Source of the DNA: Bryum argenteum
Taxonomy: Eukaryota; Streptophyta; Bryopsida; Bryales; Bryaceae
NCBI GenBank assembly: GCA_037043015.1
Contig: CM073322.1
Coordinates: 27,556,364 to 27,620,363, forward strand
Length of the DNA: 64,000 nucleotides
Reading direction: 5' to 3'
Shown here one piece after another: positions 23,571 to 36,172 of this stretch. The stretch's first letter is position 1, and the number at the start of each line of letters is the position of its first letter. The position numbers and the translations under genes were made by a program. A model generated the notes under the pieces. That model saw only the letters and a program-made list of their open reading frames with translations, searched no databases and was not told the DNA's origin.

Positions 23571-25430
23571 GGACGTTGCTACCGTGTGAGCGTTGAGCGG
23601 TGAGCGGTAAGATTTAGAATTTTTAGGGCTGAGTTGGTATTTTTAGTAAAAATATTTCTAAAAATAGTTATTAAAATTTTTTTTGGGAATAAATTTCGAA
23701 TATTCTCAAGAATATTCGGATATTCTATACTTATAACCGTGGATTTAGTGACCCAATCCCGTGAAAATAAGGCTTAAATTCCCTGAATTTGTGAGACTTG
23801 AGCTACAAAACTCGACAGTAAACCTCAAATTTTTAAATGCCAAGAGGTTTCTAAGGTAATATTTCTAAGTGAATAGTACTCCGAGTTAGAAAAATTGGCA
23901 AGGTTTGCTTTGTCTTGGTATAATAATTTTGAATAAGTTGTGAAAAATATCACATATAGCTTGGAGCACCCAATCATAAGACTAACATATAGCGTACGTA
24001 GATGAGGAGATATAAGGCATTCTAATCTGTAGCATGGTCTAGGATTCCTCCCTCTAGAATCTTCTTCACCTCGTTGAAACTAAGAGTGGCCGCGTGGATG
24101 AAGAGGTCAGCATCCGGATCAAATTTGCAAACCAATACCGTGATGAAGTATAGGTGCTTGCACGGTCGATATGGATCTCTCCGGACGTTGCTACCGTGTG
24201 AGCGTTGAGCGGTGAGCGGTGAGCGGTGAGCGGTAAGATTTAGAATTTTTAGGGCTGAGTTGGTATTTTTAGTAAAAATATTTCTAAAAATAGTTATTAA
24301 AATTTTTTTTGGGAATAAATTTCGAATATTCTCAAGAATATTCGGATATTCTATACTTATAACCGTGGATTTAGTGACCCAATCCCGTGAAAATAAGGCT
24401 TAAATTCCCTGAATTTGTGAGACTTGAGCTACAAAACTCGACAGTAAACCTCAAATTTTTAAATGCCAAGAGGTTTCTAAGGTAATATTTCTAAGTGAAT
24501 AGTACTCCGAGTTAGAAAAATTGGCAAGGTTTGCTGTACTGGTATAATAATTTTGAATAAGTTGTGAAAAAATATCACATATAGCTTGGAGCACCCAATC
24601 ATAAGACTAACATATAGCGTACGTAGATGAGGAGATATAAGGCATTCTAATCTGTAGCATGGTCTAGGATTCCTCCCTCTAGAATCTTCTTCACCTCGTT
24701 GAAACTAAGAGTGGCCGCGTGGATGAAGAGGTCAGCATCCGGATCAAATTTGCAAACCAATACCGTGATGAAGTATAGGTGCTTGCACGGTCGATATGGA
24801 TCTCTCCGGACGTTGCTACCGTGTGAGCGTTGAGCGGTGAGCGGTGAGCGGTGAGCGGTAAGATTTAGAATTTTTAGGGCTGAGTTGGTATTTTTAGTAA
24901 AAATATTTCTAAAAATAGTTATTAAAATTTTTTTTTGGGAATAAATTTCGAATATTCTCAAGAATATTCGGATATTCTATACTTATAACCGTGGATTTAG
25001 TGACCCAATCCCGTGAAAATAAGGCTTAAATTCCCTGAATTTGTGAGACTTGAGCTACAAAACTCGACAAAGAAACCTCAAATTTTTAAATGCCAAGAGG
25101 TTTCTAAGGTAATATTTCTAAGTGAATAGTACTCCGAGTTAGAAAAATTGGCAAGGTTTCTTTGTCTTGGTATAATAATTTTGAATAAGTTGTGAAAAAT
25201 ATCACATATAGCTTGGAGCACCCAATCATAAGACTAACATATAGCGTACGTAGATGAGGAGATATAAGGCATTCTAATCAGAGCATGGTCTAGGATTCCT
25301 CCCTCTAGAATCTTCTTCACCTCGTTGAAACTAAGAGTGGCGCGTAGATGAAGAGGTCGAGATCCGGATCAAATTTGCAAACCAATACCGTGATGAAGTA
25401 TAGGTGCTTGCGGTCGATATGGATCTCTCC
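23571..25430. repeat. Left end of element 1 in three tandem copies (~0.62 kb each)
   Basis: Units begin GGACGTTGCTACCG at 23571, 24183 and 24808, and end at GGATCTCTCC (24182, 24807, 25430). Each contains the terminal repeat (TTGAGCGGTGAGCGG, with two to four GTGAGCGG words), an AT-rich 3' flank and, in antisense, the last ~55 codons of the SWIM transposase, from DPYRPCKHLYF to the stop. Units 1 and 2 are almost identical. Unit 3, joined to the full gene, differs by several 1-4 base indels. Only unit 3 is connected to the rest of the gene, so units 1 and 2 are partial duplications of the transposon end. Confidence 0.9.
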
Positions 25431-28400
25431 TACCTAACGAAGAAATTGTTTTCTTGAACACTGGGCATGAGCAATCCGGGAATTTACTAATTGAAAGTCT
25501 ATAAACTGCATCCGAATCCGACTCCAAGTCTACGATACACCCAAAACCAGGCTGCGGGATCATGGTCACCTTCAGAATTTTGGCCTGCATTGAGGTGGCA
25601 GACTCAATATTCTTCATGTGCTTTGAAGTCATAGCTGGAATGCGTTTCATGTTCTTTGATCTTCTTGACCTAGGGAACACGTCCGCTTTCTCCGGATCGG
25701 AATATGGGACAAGTCTCTTGGTGGGGCAAGACATTGCGAAAGTGCGGTTCGTAGGAAGCTGTTCTTTTTGTGGTAGTCGAAAGCCCGCATTCTCTAACGC
25801 CTCCATTTCATCACGTGTAAGGTTAGTGCCTATCTTAACAGGCCATATTGAAGGAATTGGAGGTCTATCATCGCTTAGAGAGAATGGCTCAATCCACTTG
25901 CGACGATGACCCTTCACACACCTGTCAATATCATCCGCACAAAAAAAGAACTGATCAATTTTTCTTGGCCCCTCTTGAGGGCGTTGCCATACTCCGGTGT
26001 AAGTTGGAGCTGCAGTCGCCTTCCCCTTCTGAATAATTCGTGAGTCACATCTTTTTTTACTCTTTCGCATGATACCCCAACAAGCCTTGGCAGAATTCTC
26101 CCTCAAACGGGCAATGTGCCACAACCTCTCGTCTACTTTAGTCTCCTGAACAGCGGTCACACGTTCAATACTTGGTCCAGCAAAAGCGGATGGTATTGTT
26201 GGTGGCTCCTCAACTTCATCCTCTTCATGGATAGTACTCAGATTTTCAGCACAAGCTCGGGTAACCCTTCTCCCAATTCGAGGACGTGAGTAGCTCACGG
26301 TGTCAGGTCTGTGCGTTTCATCATCAGCTCCAATTGGAACATCAGCCTTACGTTTCTTGGATCCGAAGACCTCGGCCCCTTCAAGGTGGGCGTCGCGGGT
26401 ACAAATATTTTCAGCTCCTGGATAGTCAGAAACTGCCCTCGTGAGGCCTGATGGATCGCCGGTTCGTTGAGCTTTATGGGCAACACGAAGTAATAGTTCT
26501 TCGGATGTTGGCCCATTACCACCCTTACCACCTCCATTGAAGTCGTGGTAACCCACAACTTGGAGGAAAGCACGAACATAATCATCGACAGCTGCAACGT
26601 ACAAGTCCCCACCCTTGTTGCCGGACGCTTGCAACCATTTGTTATGGATAGATTCCGCAAGGTTACATGAAGGCATCTCTGCCAGCTCCTCCGCAGAATA
26701 TTTATTTTCCTGCAAGGTGCAAAGACTGTTTACTTAGTAACAAAAGAAGTTCGTCATGATGTCTAGATCAGGTTAGACTTGCTGCACCGCAAGGCTGGTC
26801 TAAAAATAGATTTATGAAAAAAAAAAAATTATATAATTATAACTCAAAAATTTCAAAACAGCAGAATATTCTATACTAAAAAGGTAAATATATTTTTCAG
26901 ATTTACTAGACATCAATGCACGTGTACATAATGGCTACAGTGACTGTGGGCTCACCAACTCCATGAAGCCACCCCACTGCCTATATCGGAAATGCCAGAA
27001 TGCAAGCCAGTGTTCGAGGTGACCTAATCCAACGTCGGAGGTGGCCTGCGCCGACGCCCACCACGCTCGGATCGCCCAATATCTTATCTCCGTCTCAGCC
27101 ATGGTGCGTGCATCTTTGTATTGCTTACAAAGATGTCGATGTTGATCCTGCAGCTCGTGCACGATGTATTGTTTGGTGTGTTTCTCTAGGGATTGCGTCC
27201 AATGGAAATAGCAAGTCCGCTCGCGGCCTTCCATGGGCTCTTTAGGGTCTCCGGAGCCGTAAATGATCCGCACAGCGTTCCAGTTGGCTTGCGCACTGTC
27301 GGCCATGAACCCTTGAAACTGCGGCGCTTCCACTCCGTTCCTGCCCATCACGTGGTTTAGGTTCTTCCAGAAGACGATTTGAGCTTCTCCGTCTTCAGAC
27401 TGGAAATCACAGCATGCAATAGTTAGAATGCGGCAGATTTTTGAGTCATAAATGTGGCACGCCATGGTTGTCCAGTTCTTGACACGCTTGACGTGATCGA
27501 ACATCATCCACGCATGTGACAAGTCGCCTCCGGGCTGCATGCGTCGAACAAGGTCAACACCGCTTCCAGGGCCGACCTCGGACATCTTGAAAATGAACAC
27601 TTTGTCACTTTCATCTCCCTGGCCCGGGAACTGGTTACGTTGGATGTAAGCCCAGTTGCTGAGGCCTCGAAGCTTGGTGATCCCATCAAGAACACCGTAT
27701 CTGCGCAAGTGCTTAAATGTGGTAATATGATTCCTGACGCTCGGAGAGTTAAGCTCTTTACACTGATCGAAGATAGGTTCTAGCTCTTGGAGGGTGAGCT
27801 TGGAGGTGACAGGGTCACCTTCTTCACGGAGAAGTAAATTTCCGAGTAAGTCCTTGCTTGCCTCCATGACTATTTTGGACGTGGTAGCTTGTGGGTTACG
27901 TTCTACGTGCTCCTCTATTAACTCATCAATTATTTTACGTGCACATCTGTAGTCTCCGACCTTGACAGGATGTTCGTGTGTACCAATATGCACACACGCC
28001 CTCTCTTGACTCTCCTCTCCGAATACATAGAATATTTTAGAAGGACATATAGCAACACAAACGGGAGGTTCTTTGCAGATCTTACAGACCAGTGTTGAAG
28101 AAGGAGGAGGCGGGTGGCCGACATAGAAGGGGTCCTTGGTAATGCCCTCGAACTCCACCTCATTCACTTGTGCTCTGCGGTCAGGTCGTAGCAAGAAGCC
28201 GCAGTTCTCATTGTGGCATTGAAGATGACCAACACATGTAGAGTAGCGGAATGACAAACCGAGGTTGTTACTGATGTTAGTAGTCATTGTCCTGGTCCAG
28301 ACATGACCATCGTATCTTTTGTCCATCCCTTCCATAGATTTGGCTACCTTGACAGTAGTAGTTGGTAGAACAGGAGGAAGAATGTAAAGGACATCACCAT

Positions 28401-29112
28401 TGAATGTGGGAGGCAGGAAAGAGACGCTGTGAGTACGAATGGAATGGAAATCAATTTTTTTGAGTATAGTTTTGTTGCGAGACATACTACCTAGTCTACG
28501 GAGCGAGGGAAGAATGTTTTTGGGTTTTACGACTTTGGACGCGGGAATAGAGTAGGGTGTGGTTCTGAGACTATGTTCCGAACTTGAGGAGGGGGGAGGC
28601 AGATTCGATGAAAGTCGACGGGACTGGATGGACGACTTCCTTTCATCGTCGGATGAATCAGAAATATCAATACGGACTTCGAGTCCGGGTTCGACCTTGA
28701 CACGAGCAAGAACTGGAACAACAGTGGAGATGGTAGAAGAACTACGAGGAGTGAGGAGGACGGTGGAGGCGTTCATGACAGACTCTGTCAAGCCGTACAA
28801 TCGATACTGTCCGGGCTGTAACTTATACATTCTACAATTACTCTCTAGGTCGACTGGTTCGACAAGGACGGAGTACTGGACAAGACTAGTATTTGGATCG
28901 AAGACATGTTTCTCTAACCAGAGAGAGGACTCATCAAACCCGAAACGAATTGCCAGCCAAGACGGAGTGACTTCTGCCACTCCATCTACCCCCGGAGGAA
29001 TGCAGATGGGAGGACTTAAGTCTTCAGACCTGATGCAAATGACGTCCGCAGCGGGAGGTAAGGAAGTGGAGGATGCCATGATAGACGTAGGTGAAGAAGA
29101 CAACATCAGCAA
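25270..29112 (-). pseudogene. Mutator-like transposase with WRKY-GCM1-type and SWIM zinc fingers (element 1)
   Basis: Exon 1 spans 29112-26956 and exon 2 26709 to about 25270, with one intron (GTGAGC...TTGCAG). Order of parts: a divergent N-terminus; a WRKY-GCM1/FLYWCH-type finger (YDGHVWTR, CHNENCGF, then HIGTHEHPV); the DDE core with first Asp in TIACCDFQSED, second in GFMADSAQANW, a CxxH insert (RTCYFHW) and the Glu in NLAESIHNKW; basic and acidic linkers; and a SWIM finger starting DCSCPVFKK. This D-D-CxxH-E plus SWIM order is that of Mutator-like transposases. It would act in the nucleus on the element's ends. Next to the SWIM CKH triplet, two bases (CA on the + strand, at 25410/25411) are missing relative to the two tandem partial copies, so the finger is broken. 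The N-terminal start is the first in-frame Met; 29079 is an alternative. Confidence 0.85.
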
Positions 29113-29630
29113 GTGCGTGGAGAAAGAGAGACACAGGTTCGTTTCCAGTGTTCATATATGAGACATTGGTGTACGGTGTTCGCATCCGTAGTAAATAATT
29201 ATTATACGTAATATCTTATAATAAAACGTACATATACTCGATACACTTAATCGTGAGCAGGATCATTTAAAAGCACCGTACTTATAATACTTAAACAACT
29301 TGGGCTGACATAATAGCATTAAGATGTCAGGATTAAAAATACAAGATGTGTCGATAAAATAAGTAGGTGTAGTATGTAAAGTGACGGCGGCAGTCATTGT
29401 CAGAGATTTAGGTGGATAATAGATGCGTTTGAAAGTTAACTTATTTTGGATTGTCAGACACGGTCATAGCAGGATGTTAGGGAATACGCGGTGGTTGATT
29501 AGGGTTTCTTAGCCGCTTGGGGGAACGTATATAATGGAGTTGATACTCATAGTTCGACCTCTTCAAATGCAGTGAGATCACTTCGACTCAGTAGGTGCTA
29601 AGTGTGATAAGTTATCTCATTGCAAACAGT
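29113..29630. promoter_or_regulatory. Bidirectional intergenic region between transposase and methyltransferase-like gene
   Basis: 518 bp separate the divergent start codons. A TATA-like GTATATAATGG lies at about 29526-29536, some 100 bp before the plus-strand ATG at 29631; on the other side TCATATATGA at about 29153-29162 is a candidate for the minus-strand gene. The two genes could therefore be co-expressed from one shared regulatory region. The same head-to-head arrangement exists in element 2, but with 2.4 kb between the genes. Confidence 0.5.
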
Positions 29631-30717
29631 ATGGATGAAACTGCTAGCGGTAGTGAGAGAGGAAAGGATATAGGTCAGAGAAAGAAGAAGCGGAGGGGTG
29701 GTACAAAGTTCACAAATTCCAAAGCACAAAGACGTAGTGCTTTGCGGAAGCGCGATGGGAGAAGCTCAAGCGGCGATGATCGGGAGCCAGACGGGTACGA
29801 CATATTGATCGACGATGATGTGCTACCGCCATTCAGGCGGACTATCAAAATGCGATCGCTGAACCTCGACCGTGTCCTAGAGAGTGTGGGGACGGATGAA
29901 GCTGAAGTCAACGAGGAGGAAGGGCATAGATGGCAGTCTAGCGACATTGTTTGCGGCGATGGAGATGACGATGGAGGTGTGGACTCTACAAAGGAGGTAA
30001 TGGGTTAATCTATTTTGGAAGAATACGATATTCGTAAATGTCTGAGTATTCCCGAATATGTGTATGGATTAATATCACCACGCGCCATGTCTTCATGGCT
30101 GCAGAGGATCGGAAGATGAAGTTGATCGATCAGGAGAAGAAGCAGCAATGTGTGAGGACAAAAGAGTCACTGATATGGGCGAGAGAGAGGAAGCCACTAT
30201 TCATCAGGAAACACAGATTGATGTAGCGGATGGTTTTCAGACAGGTGCTGAAGAATTAGAGGAGGTACATGAGAAACCCTATTTCCTGGTTTATTGGGAG
30301 GACCTAGGGTTGATTAAGTATACAATCAACGATAGTCCATTATTGAATCTGAGGTAGTCAGAACTTTTGACATTATGGATTTCCATGATACATATGGACC
30401 CATGACTGTTCCAGCCTATAATCATACTTCTGAGTGGCATGAAAGAGTATGGGCATATTTTAGCCTACCGCGTATCATGTTATGAGCCCCAATCTTGTAT
30501 TTGCGGGTCTCAATCTCATGTCTCTGTGTCTGTAGTTTGTACTACTTGAATATGTGTCTATTGCAAAAGATAATGAAGTTCATGAATGTAGTTCATGAAC
30601 GAAGTTAAGGAATGAAAAAAAACAAATTAATTCTTAATGTATTCGTAGCGAAAAGTGGCGATGGAGGGGCCATGGAAGGCCGGGTCTCGGCGGGGGTAGG
30701 GTCTACTTAGGGCAGGG

Positions 30718-30862
30718 CAGGGTACCGGCCAGCTGCCGGGTACCGGCCAGCTGCCGTGTGCCGGCCAGCTGCCGGGGTACCGGCCAGCTGCCGGGTACCG
30801 GTAGCGGGACCGGGTACCGGCCAGCTGCCGGGTACCGGTAGCGAACCGGGTACCGGAAGCGG
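30718..30862. repeat. 18-bp tandem repeat in an intron
   Basis: About five to seven units of GGTACCGGCCAGCTGCCG, some degenerate, within the second intron of the element 1 methyltransferase-like gene. Each unit contains the palindromic words GGTACC and CAGCTG, so the array can form many small hairpins. Confidence 0.9.
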
Positions 30863-31599
30863 CAGCGGCCCTGCGCCGGCCCTGTGATCAGAGCTTCTGC
30901 GGCTGTAAATCCCTGCGCCCGCCCTGCGATCGAGAGCTCCTGCGCCGAGTCTCCTGCGGCTGTAAATTTCGGCTGTGGCTCTCTGTGTATGCCAGGGGAC
31001 GCCGCTCCTTTAGTCTGCCAAAAAAGAGGGATGTATAATTGGAAGATTCGTGTAGAAAAAAAGTTCGTGCTATGGTGCAATAGGACAAAGTAGGAACCGC
31101 CGATGGGCTCGGCAGGCAGTGAGTTTTTAGAAGAAGGAACAAAACGTATTGCCAGGATGGGAGACGTTCGTTTCATACTGTCAAGTTGTGGGAGGGAGTT
31201 TTTTGATGAAGTTGCACACCATTGTTGTCAAGAAATTGCAGGAAGAAGAAACCATGGCGGATCTTGAAGAGACTGAGGTCGCAGTACAAGAAGGCAATGA
31301 GCACGTCGAAGAAGGCTTAGAAAATGTGAGTTTCCAATCCTCAGATTCAAGTCTGTTCGCCGAATTTTACAATGAATATTACAAGGCGCATCGTGTTGAG
31401 GGTGAAGAAGACAAAACGAGGTCGGAGTTGGAGGCGTGGTACTCCCAAAAATTCACGGTACGTCCTTGACACAGCTTATTTCCACCCTGCATTGTAAGCA
31501 TGCGAAGAACCCTAATTTTTTCATCTTCCGAAGCTCAGAATTGCAGTCAGCCGTCTTCTATTTCGTCGGGGAAGAGCTCCGGCCATGGGCTGGTTCGAC

Positions 31600-34500
31600 C
31601 CCAGTCGTGATTGAATTCTGTCACCTGTCTCTAGAGGAGTGTTGAGGTTTTTTTCCCCGCGCTCCCTCGAATTTGAGCTGCGGTGCCGACGCTGTGACCC
31701 ATGGGCTGGATCGCCCCCACCTCGTGATTGAATTCGCTCACCTGTCTGTGAGGAGTGTCGAGTTTTTTTTCCTCCCCCCTCCCTCGAATCTGAGCTGCGG
31801 TGCCGACGCTGTGACTCATGGGCTGGATCGACCCCCATATAGTGATTGAATTCTTTCACCTGTCTCTAGAGGAGTGTCGAGTTTTGTTCCCCGCCCTCCC
31901 TATTGGTCTGAGCTGCGGTGCCGACGCTCACCTGTCCGTGAGGAGTGTCGAGGTTTTTCCCCCCCCCCCTCTCTCGAATGTGAGCTGCGGTGCCGACGCT
32001 GTGATTCATGGGCTGGATCGACCCACACCTCGTGATTGAATTCGCTCACCTGTCTGTGAGGAGTGTTGAGTTTTTTTTTCTCCCCCCTCCCTCGAATGTG
32101 AGCTGCGGTGCCGACGCTGTGACCATGGGCTGGATCGACCCCCATCTTGTCATTGACTTCTTTCACCTGTCTGTGAGGAGTGTTTAATTTTTTTCCCCGC
32201 GCTCCCTCGACGGAGAGCTGCGGTGCCGACGCTGTGACCATGGGCTGGATCAACCCCCATCTCGTGATTGTATTCTAACACCTCTCTGTGAGGAGTGTCG
32301 AGTTTTTTTCCCCGCCCCCTCTCTCGAATGTGAGCTGCGGTGCCGACGCTGTGACCATGGGCTGGATCGACCCCCATCTTGTCATTGACTTCTTTCACCT
32401 GTCTGTGAGGAGTGTTTAATTTTTTTCCCCGCGCTCTCTCGACGGAGAGCTGCGGTGCCGACGCTGTGACCATGGGCTGGATCGACCCCCATCTCGTGAG
32501 TGTATTCTAACACCTCTCTGTGAGGAGTGTCGAGTTTTTTTCCCCGCCCCCTCTCTCGAATGTGAGCTGCGGTGCCGACGCTGTGATTCATGGGCTGGAT
32601 CGCCCCCACCTCGTGATTGAATTCGCTCACCTGTCTGTGAGGAGTGTCGAGTTCTTTTTCCTCCCCCCTCCCTCGAATCTGAGCTGCGGTGCCGACGCTG
32701 TGACTCATGGGCTGGATCGACCCTCATATAGTGATTGAATTCTTTCACCTGTCTCTAGAGGAGTGTCGAGTTTTGTTCCCCGCCCTCCCTATAGGTCTGA
32801 GCTGCGGTGCCGACGCTCACCTGTGTGTGAGGAGTGACGAGTTTTTTTTCCCCCCGCCCTCTCTCGAATCTGAGCTGCGGTGCTGACGCTGTGACTCATG
32901 GGCTGGATCGACCCCCATCTCGTGCTTGAATTCTTTCACCTGTCTCTAGAGGAGTGTCGAGTTTTGTTCCCCGCGCTCCCTATTGGTCTGAGCTGCGGTG
33001 CCGACGCTCACCTGTCCGTGAGGAGTGTCGAGTTTTTTTCCCCCCCCCCCTCTCTCGAATGTGAGCTGCGGTGCCGACGCTGTGACTCATGGGCTGGATC
33101 GCCCCACCTCGTGATTGAATTCGCTCACCTGTCTGTGAGGAGTGTTGAGTTTTTTTTCCTCCCCCCTCCCTCGAATCTGAGCTGCGGTGCCGACGCTGTG
33201 ACCATGGGCTGGATCGACCCCCATCTTGTCATTGACTTCTTTCACCTGTCTCTAGAGGAGTGTCGAGTTTTTGTTCCCCGCGCTCCCTATTGGTCTGAGC
33301 TGCGGTGCCGACGCTCACCTGTGTGTGAGGAGTGACGAGTTTTTTTCCCCCCGCCCTCTCTCGAATCTGAGCTGCGGTGCCGACGCTGTGACTCATGGGC
33401 TGGATCGACCCCCCATATTGTGATTGAATTCTTTCACCTGTCTGTGAGGAGTGTCGAGTTTTGTTCCCCGTGCTCCCTTTCGAATGTGAGCTGCGGTGCC
33501 GACGCTGTGACTCATGGGCTGGATCGACCCCCATATAGTGATTGAATTCTTTCACCTGTCTCTAGAGGAGTGTCGAGTTTTGGTCCCCGCGCTCCCTATT
33601 GGTCTGAGCTGCGGTGCCGACGCTCACCTGTGTGTGAGGAGTGACGAGTTTTTTTCCCCCCGCCCTCTCTCGAATGTGAGCTGCGGTGCCGACGCTGTGA
33701 CTCATGGGCTGGATCGACCCCCCATATTGTGATTGAATTCTTTCACCTGTCTGTGAGAGTGTCGAGTTTTGTTACCCGCGATCCCTCTTGATCTGATCTG
33801 CGGTGCCGACGCTGTGACTCATGGGCTGGATCGCCCCACCTCGTGATTGAATTCGCTCACCTGTCTGTGAGGAGTGTTGAGTTTTTTTTCCCCCCGCCCT
33901 CTCTCGAATCTGAGCTGCGGTGCCGACGCTGTGACTCATGGGCTGGATCGACCCCCATCTCGTGCTTGAATTCTTTCACCTGTCTCTAGAGGAGTGTCGA
34001 GTTTTTGTTCCCCGCGCTCCCTATTGGTCTGAGCTGAGGTGCCGACGCTCACCTGTGTGTGAGGAGTGACGAGTTTTTTTTCCCCCCGCCCTCTCTCGAA
34101 TCTGAGCTGTGGTGCCGACGCTGTGACTCATGGGCTGGATCGACCCCCATATTGTGATTGAATGCTTTCACCTGTCTGTTAGGAGTGTCGAGTTTTGTTC
34201 CCCGCGCTCCCTCGACGGAGAGCTGCGGTGCCGACGCTGTGACCATGGGCTGGATCGACCCCCATCTCGTGAGTGTATTCTAACACCTCTCTGTGAGGAG
34301 TGTCGAGTTTTTCCCCCCCCCCCTCTCTCGAATCTGAGCTGCGGTGCCGACGCTGTGACCATGGGCTGGATCGACCCCCATATTGTGATTGAATTCTTTC
34401 ACCTGTCTGTGAGGAGTGTCGAGTTTTTTTTCCTCCCCCCTCCCTCGAATCTGAGCTGCGGTGCCGACGCTGTGACCATGGGCTGGATCGACCCCCATCT

Positions 34501-35070
34501 CGTGCTTGAATTCTTTCACCTGTCTCTAGAGGAGTGTCGAGTTTTGTTCCCCGCGCTGCCTCCTGATCTGAGCTGCGGTGCCGACGCTGTGACTCATGGG
34601 CTGGATCGACCCCCATATTGCGATTGAATACTTTCACCTGTCTGTGAGGAGTGTCGAGTTTTGTTCCCTGCGCTCCCTCGACGGAGAGCTGCGGTGCCGA
34701 CGTTGTGACCATGGGCTGGATCGACCCCCGATCGTGCTTGAATTGTTTCACCTGTATCTAGAGGAGTGTCGAGATTTTTTTCCTCGCGCTCCCTCTTGAT
34801 CTGAGCTGCGGTGCCGACGCTGTGACTCTGTGAGGAGTGTTGAGTTTTTTTCCCCCCGCCCTCTCTCGAATCTGACCTGCGGTGCCGACGCTGTGACTCA
34901 TGGGCTGGATTGACCCCCATCTCGTGATTGAATTCTTTCACCTGTCTGTGAGGAGTGTTTAATTTTTTTCCCCGCGCACCCTCATGCTCTGAGCTGTGGT
35001 GCCGACGCTGTGACCATGGGCTGGATCGCCCCCACTCGTGATTGAATTCTTTCACCTGTCAGATGAGGAG
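31600..35070. repeat. Large intronic minisatellite (~115-bp and ~70-bp units, about 30 copies)
   Basis: About thirty copies of a unit containing GAGCTGCGGTGCCGACGCTG, CATGGGCTGGATCGACCCCC, TCACCTGTCTGTGAGGAGTG and a T-run followed by a C-run. Successive full units start near 31675, 31792 and 31910; shorter ~70-bp units lack the middle part. The array fills most of the intron 31458-35271. Long frames open here on both strands because the unit repeats almost in phase; they are not genes. Confidence 0.93.
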
Positions 35071-36172
35071 TGTATGATTTTGTTGATCTGAGGAGTGTTT
35101 GAATTTTTTGATGTGTTAGTTGAGGAATGTTAATTTCGTGTTAATTAACCGGCAGTGTAGTTGGGAAAACTCCTTTCCTTTTGTTGTTAGTTTGTAATGT
35201 GTCAAGTGTGATGTTGATTTATTGTGGAATGTTATTGATATTTGTTATGGATGTTTTCTGTGTGATTGCAGGGCCGATCTAGAGTGAAGGTAGTTCAAGA
35301 GGACGAGGAATCTGATGCGGATAGCGACCTATCGATTTTGAGAGAGAATGTCTCGGCCTATGTTGAGTCCCGGCGTCTAGTGATAGCATTGTCCTCGATT
35401 CCCAATACTCCGCCTCTTGTCCCACCTGTCAGTCACACTTCTTGTGATGACTTTGATCGGTTTGCACGAGCAGATAAGCTGCGAGTACAAAAGAATGATG
35501 CCAAAGCTAGACGTCTCGAAGCGATAGCATTAGCGCGAGTTGCACCCAGACGTTCGCCGCGACTTGCAGCGAAGTTAAAATCCATTTAGGTCTACGATAC
35601 TTGAGATTTATAACAATTCTCTCTATTATGAAAGGTTTTGTATTTGATTTAAAATTTTATTACTTTTGGGAATTATTCTTTTAATTTTTGTGCGGTATTA
35701 TGTTCTGTTTCTTTACTTGTCAGATGCGAATATCCGAGCATCATCCTCTTCAAGATGAAGAAGACATCTCCCTTCAGAACATTGACTCAAGTCCAGTTCA
35801 TGAAGAAGACGATAGCACACCTGTAGCAGAAGATACTATCGAGGACTTCTCCCCTGCAGTTTCTCCAGTTCCTCGTGATACACATATCGAAACCGATCCT
35901 TCTCCGGAGGCTTTGCAAGGTCCCGATGGACACGAGTCCCAATCGGATGACGAAGACTCTCCTTTGCCATCGAGTGTTAACGTCGGCATCGTGCACATGC
36001 CACCCCATCTCCAAAACAAAGATCCTGATTGGAGTGCAAACGAGATGCGCATGATTCACAAAAGTGATTCAATTGCAATCATAAACAGGTTCCGTTTCAA
36101 ACCTGTGAAAAAGTCTCGTATGCAAATTCCATTGTGTCGTTTGGTGTGTTACCCAAAGGTTCGGCCCATCTC

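Noticed and set aside
23571..25430. Possible CRISPR-like array because of regularly repeated units
   Set aside because: Only three units of about 620 bp with coding content; no short repeats with unique spacers and the genome is eukaryotic.
31521..34799. Many long open frames of 60-190 codons on both strands
   Set aside because: They are translations of the ~115-bp intronic minisatellite; the same peptide words repeat and no domain or start context supports them.
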